8,831 nucleotides of DNA from Bacteroidales bacterium Bact_23. GTDB lineage: Bacteria > Bacteroidota > Bacteroidia > Bacteroidales > Lentimicrobiaceae. Position numbers and translations under genes: made by a program. Below the pieces are notes generated by a model. The model was given only the letters and a program-made list of their open reading frames with translations, searched no databases and was not told the DNA's origin. Location: contig LUZO01000166.1 in assembly GCA_001603685.1 (NCBI GenBank), positions 1 to 8,831 of the forward strand, written 5' to 3'. The stretch's first letter is position 1; every line of letters starts with the position of its first letter. Shown here one piece after another: positions 6,701 to 8,831 of this stretch.

Positions 6701-8831
6701 GAATGAAACCGAAGAGCCGGTACATCCGTTGGCTACAGGGGTGATCACGACCGTAGCACTTCCTCCCTGAGCAGTAAATGAAGGTATTTGCGTAACGCCG
6801 GTCTGGTCGGCAAGACCTACTGCCGCACCCCCCGTAATGTTAAATATTACTCCTGAAGGAGTTCCGGTCAGCGGGATGGGGGCAGTTGTTTCACCATTAC
6901 AGTAGGTTTGATCTGAAGGTGCAACAGCCGTTGGTAAATCGTAAACAGTGATGGTAACGGTAATTGCACTTCCGCTACAACCGTTGGCCCTTGGAGTAAT
7001 GGTAATGGTTGCCGTTCCTGTCTGTGGAGTAAATGATGGAATTTCAGTTACTCCCGTTTGATTGGGCAGGCCTACTGCCGCACCACCCGTTATATCAAAT
7101 ACCACTCCTGAAGGTGTGCCGGAGAGGGCTATGGATGAAGTTGTTATTCCATTGCAAAACTGAAGATTCCCCGGTGAGGTAACGGTAGGAGTTGGATGAA
7201 CAGTAACAGAAAAAGATACGGCATTTCCGGTGCAGCCATGGCTGTCGGTATAATATACGCTGATGGTTTGGTTTCCCGGAGTTGTCCAGGTTACGGTTAC
7301 TGATGCAGTTCCACTTCCATTTGTGAAGTTTCCGTCGGTTATGTCCCAGTGGTAATAGGTCATACCGGATTCAGTGGTATAGGTTAGCCCTGCATCGCCC
7401 TGACAGGCTGTAGAAGGGCCGCTGATGGTAGCTACCGGTAAGTCTCTGACTGTTACAGTTACCGACCCTGTTTGATTTTGCGAACATCCGTTGTCATCAG
7501 AAACACTTAAAAGATTATAGGTAAAATTTCCCGGGGTGCCGGTTGGTACATTCAGGGTTGCCGTATTGCCTCCTCCTGTGGTGGCAATGGTATTGGTTGC
7601 TCCGCCGTTGATGTTGTAGCTAAAGGTATATGGCCTGGTTCCGTTGGCTCCGGTAAAGGTTATAACAGGTGAAGTTCCTCCCTGGCAAACGGAGGTTGTG
7701 TTTACGCTGATGGTCGCGGTGGGAAGTGGCCAAACAGTGATTGTAGCATTTCCAGAAGCCGATTGTGTACAACCACTGCCATCGGTAACATCTACCAGTT
7801 CGTAAATGAATGTACCTGTGGCATCAGTAGGTGCCGTGATTGATACGGAAGAGGAAGCACCGGTAGTGGAAACGGTTTGATTAGCACCGCTATTTATTGT
7901 GTATGTAAAGGTATAGGGCGTGTCGCCACCCGAACCAGTAAAGGTAATTTGAGGTAATGGTGTACTATTAAAACAAACCGATGCGTTACCCGAAATGGTA
8001 GCTGTCGGGGTAATAACGGTAATTGTTCTGCTTGCACAGCTTGTGCTGTTACAAAGTCCTTTCTTTCTGGTAAAATAGGTTGTAGTAACGGTTGGATTAA
8101 CACTTATGCTGCTTCCTTCTCCAATAATGGGCCTGTCTGCCAGCGTAATGTAATCCAGCTCCATGGTAACACCGTCATTGGTGCACCAGTCGTACCGCCA
8201 GCCGGTGATATTTCCTGTCCAGTTGGGACTGGTTGATATATCAAGATTTACAATGTGCCAATTATGGTCACTGTTCAATGCTGCTCTTACTACCTGGGCT
8301 TCCGATAAGTCACTTCCTCCGGTTTTTGAATAGTAGATTTCAACCTGTCCTGCAGTTCCGGTAACAACCCGGTACCGTATTTGAATATATCCGTATGTTG
8401 CCGTGTTGAAATTTCCTATGTTCGTCATGTTGATCTGGGGATCAATTCCGGTAGAGGTTACACTCATAATCCCACTCGTATTGCTGTTAACTGTGGTAGT
8501 ATTAACAGTATATGGCATGGATTCCCATTCCTGAGTAAAACCTTCCACTGCACAACCATCCTCATACCATACATCTTCGGCATCTTCGCCGAGGCTGCCG
8601 CCAACTGTAGTTAAGGTAACATTTGTACCTGAACAAACCTGTGTGGCGCTGGCATTTATACTGGTTGGAGGAGTTGATTGGTTACAGGGAGGCCCGCAGG
8701 GGGTGTTGAAGGATACTGCATCAATATATGCGTAATTATTGTTAGTTCTTGTAAAACGAATATATCTCGCATCGACAGGTATTGTAATATTGGTATTATA
8801 TAAATTGTTGTTATTAATTGTAAATGGTGAT
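317..8831 (-). CDS. Giant multidomain surface/adhesin-like protein (HYR, PKD/Ig-like, DUF11, SprB repeats), N-terminus cut by window edge
   Basis: The frame is open from the right edge to a TAA at 317-319, giving at least 2,837 residues. A GTG at 8546-8548 could be mistaken for the start, but 94 more in-frame codons lie upstream without a stop and encode sensible domain sequence, so the true start and any signal peptide lie beyond 8831. What is seen: a string of beta-sandwich-type repeats rich in Thr, Asn, Gly and Ser, with paired cysteines and very few lysines, and no catalytic motif. Order: discoidin-like tail, split Ig-like domain, PKD-like modules, 3-unit and 6-unit repeat arrays, unique AT-rich module, HYR repeats, DUF11, SprB repeat, C-terminal module. 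Known for these families: HYR and SprB repeats occur in extracellular adhesins, and SprB is a Flavobacterium gliding adhesin exported by the type IX system. Inference: an exported, cell-surface or matrix adhesin. Ligand and exact function cannot be read from the sequence. No canonical type IX C-terminal sorting domain is visible. Confidence 0.93.
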   Translation of the reverse strand, partial: SPFTINNNNLYNTNITIPVDARYIRFTRTNNNYAYIDAVSFNTPCGPPCNQSTPPTSINASATQVCSGTNVTLTTVGGSLGEDAEDVWYEDGCAVEGFTQEWESMPYTVNTTTVNSNTSGIMSVTSTGIDPQINMTNIGNFNTATYGYIQIRYRVVTGTAGQVEIYYSKTGGSDLSEAQVVRAALNSDHNWHIVNLDISTSPNWTGNITGWRYDWCTNDGVTMELDYITLADRPIIGEGSSISVNPTVTTTYFTRKKGLCNSTSCASRTITVITPTATISGNASVCFNSTPLPQITFTGSGGDTPYTFTYTINSGANQTVSTTGASSSVSITAPTDATGTFIYELVDVTDGSGCTQSASGNATITVWPLPTATISVNTTSVCQGGTSPVITFTGANGTRPYTFSYNINGGATNTIATTGGGNTATLNVPTGTPGNFTYNLLSVSDDNGCSQNQTGSVTVTVRDLPVATISGPSTACQGDAGLTYTTESGMTYYHWDITDGNFTNGSGTASVTVTWTTPGNQTISVYYTDSHGCTGNAVSFSVTVHPTPTVTSPGNLQFCNGITTSSIALSGTPSGVVFDITGGAAVGLPNQTGVTEIPSFTPQTGTATITITPRANGCSGSAITVTITVYDLPTAVAPSDQTYCNGETTAPIPLTGTPSGVIFNITGGAAVGLADQTGVTQIPSFTAQGGSATVVITPVANGCTGSSVSFNILVYPTPTVIIPANQVYCHNTTTSPINLTGTPSGVVFDITGGSAIGLPDQTGVTAIPSFTTIAGTATITITPRANGCTGTPGTFTITVQSVPTAGKIGYDQYVCFGGSTAPLVSLDDGTGDGSITYRWERSVAPFVVWTTISGATGAGYNPGPLAFTTRFRRITVSTLNGVSCESVPTDFVTITIQDVAVSAGSIGHDQTICYGETPDDLVSVVDGTASAGAAVTYEWQMNNTGIWVNMPGQNAAGLNISTPHTQTTSYRRRTVATLAGNSCYSDWTLQVTITVIRPVTAGSIAASQTICNGATPAPLTSTSNGTSPGATITYRWEQSTDGGATWNEITGATAATYAPGALTQTTWYRRITVATQNGHHCYSDPTNVVVITVHDVVNPGSIAASQTICHGATPDPLTSVTPGSGSSAPAYTWEYSINGGTTWLPITGATGAGYAPGPLTQTTWFRRITTCTVNGVSCSAISNHVVITVQGQVIPPVVTASQTICYNTTPALLNRNNATGGSGNFTYQWQSSTDNVTFTNVGASGMTYQPPALTVTTYYRVAVTDAECGGPFYSNVITITVWPELEAPTICCDQILCTGYSADPISITEGPTGGSGNFSYQWQISTDEITWTIIAGAIFPTYNPSAQNRYYRIRVTDNVCGTVVYSNPIHIYTTLALALNIDVTVNPSGSLCTGTPFKVHVSSGEITVTGKYIRYSWTADPNYISPSSGGPTGTTNCWWLFVWLCLHQADFNLTAYNNTNTTVTTNLNVVASVYNSDGTLQCNLPAEVIPITIRPFMLVCPGNIETHTAPGSCSALVPIPTVQWVPNSCTSTVNWTMTGATTGSGTGNIGSRTFNRGETTVTYISTLNGQTTTCSFTVTVVDDEPPAITCPANITRNTDPNLCTATINTPQPTFSDNCGGAGGVTTLLWEMTGATTANSPATGINYVGNYTFNAGTTTITYTAADAYGNKSTCSYTVTVTDTQAPVFTTCPSNYNHSTDPGECTATFTPANPVVIDNCYDLLALTWVMTGATTGNSPATGINFVGNTTFNPGTTTITYTARDPGGNVAVCTFTVTVTDNEPPMFTYCPPGYSVNAAPGRCDATVATRNPEYFDNCGISSLTWTITGATIASSPATGINYVGTHTFNVGTSVVVYTISDNSTPPVTATCTFEVRVIDNQPPTIACPGNQIRNTGPGTCSYTAIGTEFDPTVNENCSYTLSNNYTGGATLAGASFPRGTTTVRWVVIDAGGNSAFCEFEITVTDNEDPVITECAPPQSASADENCEAAVPDVTGMITVTDNCTSSASLIITQNPAAGTYVGTGTTTIVITVRDEQGNSVTCQTTFTVTDNTPPAFVDCPTAPINLGCNPAQLPDAAMAIHYAGQVKDNCNPNPTITATGGSITTNGCSNSQTWTVIASDGANTAECRVEFEWIISSEMTINCPAPVNIAACTPIGDIQTAYNNWVSGFSYTGGCGVTTNIGSIPPLPNNAGCNGANLSFTYTITDACNITRECTSTFTIAAAPPLTITCATNQTEPACQTQAQIDAAFAAWLASTTVSGGCNPTITNNNTGAPSACGGTTTVTWTATDACGQSVNCQATFTVTPAPTLAISCAGNQTELPCQTQAQIDAAFAAWLASTTASGGCNAAMTMNPANPVAPSACGGSTSVTWTATDVCGQSVNCSATFTVEQDTPVTLTCPTNPPPAPDPNTFTVVVNSGNVYIHSGTGWDATATDNCPGTVTLTAMLSGATNSGPYSTLDGVTFNQGLTTVTWTATDACGNTATCSFNVQVDGTADIEVIKTGPATIVAGQQITWEITVTNLGPAVAPEVTLTDNIPAGVTNPQISTDGGTTWIGWTGTMIFTDLAVNDPQELLLRGDVGCAADDFTNTAEVEVSLPFTDPDLTNNESEVTTEVINHLAVTGNATNSECPGEGEIDITVTGGTPDYSYAWTGPNGFTSTDEDLTGLASGTYTVVVTDANGCEVTGSWTITAEDTEPPTFTAPGPFDFCVQNIISAQYDGQPEPDADIIPIDPSHGNPRRPDWYLVDEDSTELDLTNLSDNCCDEDDITIQWTITFDAHIGGTLSGTGQPSLSTPIYLWGTADNIELTHTITYTVTDCNGNAADPVSRTILIRPRPEVIKNY
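773..1000 (-). other. SprB repeat
   Basis: ATNSECPGEGEIDITVTGGT is followed by PDYSYAWTGPNGF, then LTGLASGTYTVVVTDANGC and EVTGSWTI. The 'C.G...G.I...V.GGTP.Y.Y.W.....T......L..G.Y.V.VTDANGC' pattern is the SprB repeat, named after the gliding adhesin of Flavobacterium johnsoniae and typical of Bacteroidota. Only one copy is visible here. Confidence 0.85.
1001..1369 (-). other. DUF11 (conserved repeat) domain
   Basis: The sequence reads ADIEVIKTGPATIVAGQQIT, then WEITVTNLGPAVAPEVTLTD and NIPAGVT, and ends FTNTAEVEVSLPFTDPDLTN before NESEV. This closely follows the DUF11 consensus (D..V.KT....V..G..I.....V.N.GP..A..V...D..P.G, with a final NTA.V.....D....NN). DUF11 is a beta-sandwich repeat common in bacterial surface proteins, often near the cell-proximal end. 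Confidence 0.85.
1370..1675 (-). other. Eighth HYR-like module
   Basis: It begins EQDTPVTLTCP, has a Pro-rich start (NPPPAPDP), then ATDNCPGTVTLT, an MLSGATNSGPY loop, FNQGLTTVTWTATDACGN and TCSFNVQV. The DNC, the G(L)TTVTW strand and the 'D.CGN.A.C.F' ending are HYR hallmarks. It is separated from the main HYR block by the three TQAQID modules. Confidence 0.75.
1803..1876 (-). repeat. Near-identical 74-bp DNA repeat, copy A
   Basis: This 74-bp stretch matches 2052-2125 with a single mismatch (G at 1818 versus A at 2067), an offset of 249 bp. The mismatch changes Ala to Val in the AST(T)xSGGC segment. Every third position is otherwise identical, which marks a recent duplication or gene conversion. 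Confidence 0.9.
2052..2125 (-). repeat. Near-identical 74-bp DNA repeat, copy B
   Basis: Partner of the copy at 1803-1876, with one mismatch. Similarity continues more weakly on the C-terminal side (1694 onward versus 1949 onward, offset 255 bp), so the two offsets differ by a two-residue indel between the copies. Confidence 0.9.
2435..4345 (-). repeat. Seven HYR-type repeats
   Basis: Units are about 4088-4345, 3791-4087, 3500-3790, 3206-3499, 2948-3205, 2693-2947 and 2435-2692. Most start with 'D(N/D/T).(P/A)P...CP' and carry C(S/T/D)A, a DNC motif, a G(T/E)TTV.(Y/W) strand, 'D..GN...C.F.(V/I)TV' and a new D-N-x-P-P junction, which is the HYR (hyalin) signature. Units 2-4 have an extra SPATGIN(Y/F)VG loop. 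Unit 7 is degenerate (LGCNPAQLPDAAM, ends EWIIS). HYR domains are known in eukaryotic and bacterial adhesion proteins. DNC and terminal cysteines probably form intradomain disulfides (inference). Confidence 0.88.
4349..4714 (-). other. AT-rich PKD-like module with a Trp/Cys-rich hydrophobic stretch
   Basis: It starts with LALALNIDVTVNPSGSLC, passes YIRYSWTADPNYISPSSGG, and ends in AEVIPITIRP. This is the general layout of a PKD-like domain often found in Bacteroidota surface proteins. Codons 4493-4522 encode CWWLFVWLCL, a ten-residue hydrophobic stretch bounded by cysteines, out of character with the rest of the protein. The DNA here is visibly AT-richer than the flanks. The stretch is too short for a standard membrane helix. 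Confidence 0.5.
4718..6430 (-). repeat. Six-unit array of about 90-99-residue Ig/PKD-like repeats
   Basis: Boundary codons fall near 6431, 6140, 5843, 5549, 5261, 4985 and 4715, giving periods of 291, 297, 294, 288, 276 and 270 nt. The first four units follow AG.I...Q.(I/V)C.G.(T/S).. , a T(Y)(R/E/T)WE or EWQ strand, then ITGATGAGY.PGPL..TT.(F/Y)RR.T, an extra Cys, and VVITV. Units five and six are shorter variants (TGGSGNF(T/S)YQWQ.STD, YYR(V/I).VTD..CG). The fall in length along the array suggests two subfamilies. Likely rod-forming extracellular beta domains. Confidence 0.8.
6434..7195 (-). repeat. Three-unit tandem repeat with exact 255-nt (85-residue) period
   Basis: Each unit carries a (F/Y)C.(G/N).TT..I.L.GTPSGV.F(D/N)ITGG.A(V/I)GL..QTGVT.IPSFT core and ends with ANGC(S/T)G plus a beta strand. 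Equivalent boundary codons fall at 7196, 6941, 6686 and 6431, exactly 255 nt apart. The proteins are highly similar, but the DNA differs at many third positions between units, so the duplication is old or maintained by selection. Probably Ig/PKD-like beta domains forming part of the stalk. Confidence 0.8.
7199..8006 (-). repeat. Three PKD-like modules in tandem
   Basis: Three units begin with a 'P.ATIS' signature: PTATISGNASVC (about 7733-8006), PTATISVNTTSVCQGG (about 7445-7726) and PVATISGPSTACQG (about 7199-7444). The first two share ITFTG.....PYTF.Y.IN and a following 'G.F.Y.L..V.D..GC' and are clearly paralogous. The third has YYHWDITDGNF and is closer to a classical PKD fold. Each ends with a TVTV/TITV strand and a short W/R/H-P linker. 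Confidence 0.7.
8015..8677 (-). other. Ig-like domain interrupted by an inserted beta-rich domain
   Basis: The first half (about 8549-8677) reads TPPTSINASATQVCSGTNVT and ends near VWYEDGCA. The second half (about 8015-8128) reads IIGEGSSISVNPTVTTTYF and ends in CASRTITV. Joined, the halves match the common Bacteroidota Ig-like pattern 'WY..GC..IGTGSSITVNPTVTTTYYVRA.G.CN'. Between them (about 8132-8545) sit roughly 138 extra residues, including YGYIQIRYRVVTGTAGQVEI, WHIVNLDIS and MELDYITLADRP, which look like a separate jelly-roll or carbohydrate-binding-type fold. The split is read directly from sequence; the fold of the insert is inferred. Confidence 0.6.
8690..8831 (-). other. C-terminal end of a discoidin/galactose-binding-like module (partial)
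   Basis: The first visible residues include ITIPVDARYIRFTR followed by YAYIDAVSF, then a Cys/Pro linker (CGPPC). The pattern 'ARYIRF ... YIDAVSF' resembles the last strands of F5/8-type (discoidin) or related carbohydrate-binding jelly-roll domains. Only about 47 residues are present, so the family call is tentative. If right, it suggests glycan or surface binding at the outer part of the adhesin. Confidence 0.4.

Noticed and set aside
4718..7195. CRISPR-like or satellite array because of regular spacing
   Set aside because: Units are in-frame protein repeats of 250-300 bp with coding-type variation. There are no short identical repeats alternating with unique spacers.
8546..8548. GTG as the start codon of the giant gene
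   Set aside because: The frame stays open for 94 more codons to the window edge, and those codons encode the first half of an Ig-like domain and a discoidin-like tail.
1..8831. Insertion sequence, phage or defence-system content
   Set aside because: No transposase, integrase, terminal inverted repeats or target duplications, and no enzyme motifs are visible in the window.

Overview
The window is almost entirely one gene. A single minus-strand reading frame runs without a stop from the right edge (8831) to a TAA at 317-319. It encodes at least 2,837 residues of a giant modular, secreted-type surface protein whose N-terminus lies outside the window. The module set (HYR repeats, PKD/Ig-like repeats of the type found in Bacteroidota cell-surface proteins, one DUF11 module, one SprB repeat, a discoidin-like remnant) points to a member of the Bacteroidota. 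That assignment rests on protein architecture only. There is no rRNA or other marker gene here.

Reading the protein N- to C-terminally (right to left on the map): the tail of a discoidin/galactose-binding-like module (about 8690-8831); an Ig-like domain split by a roughly 138-residue beta-rich insertion (8015-8677, insertion 8132-8545); three PKD-like modules (7199-8006); a three-unit tandem array with an exact 255-nt period (6434-7195); a six-unit array of 90-99-residue Ig/PKD-like repeats (4718-6430); an AT-rich, lineage-specific-looking module with a short Trp/Cys-rich hydrophobic stretch (4349-4714); seven HYR-type repeats (2435-4345); three units sharing a TQAQIDAAFAAWLAST-type segment (1676-2434), two of them almost identical in DNA; an eighth HYR-like module (1370-1675); DUF11 (1001-1369); a SprB repeat (773-1000); and a C-terminal module (317-772) that shows no recognisable type IX secretion sorting domain.

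Downstream of the stop is a spacer of about 260 bp (58-316). It holds a GC-rich inverted repeat followed by a short T run on the coding strand (candidate terminator), a second small GCCGGAA/TTCCGGC inverted repeat, and possibly the first 19 codons of another minus-strand gene at the left edge (1-57).

I see no mobile element, CRISPR array, tRNA, rRNA or multi-gene system. The interest is in the architecture and evolution of the giant protein: domain insertion, repeat amplification at different ages, lysine depletion, a compositional island and an unusual C-terminus.
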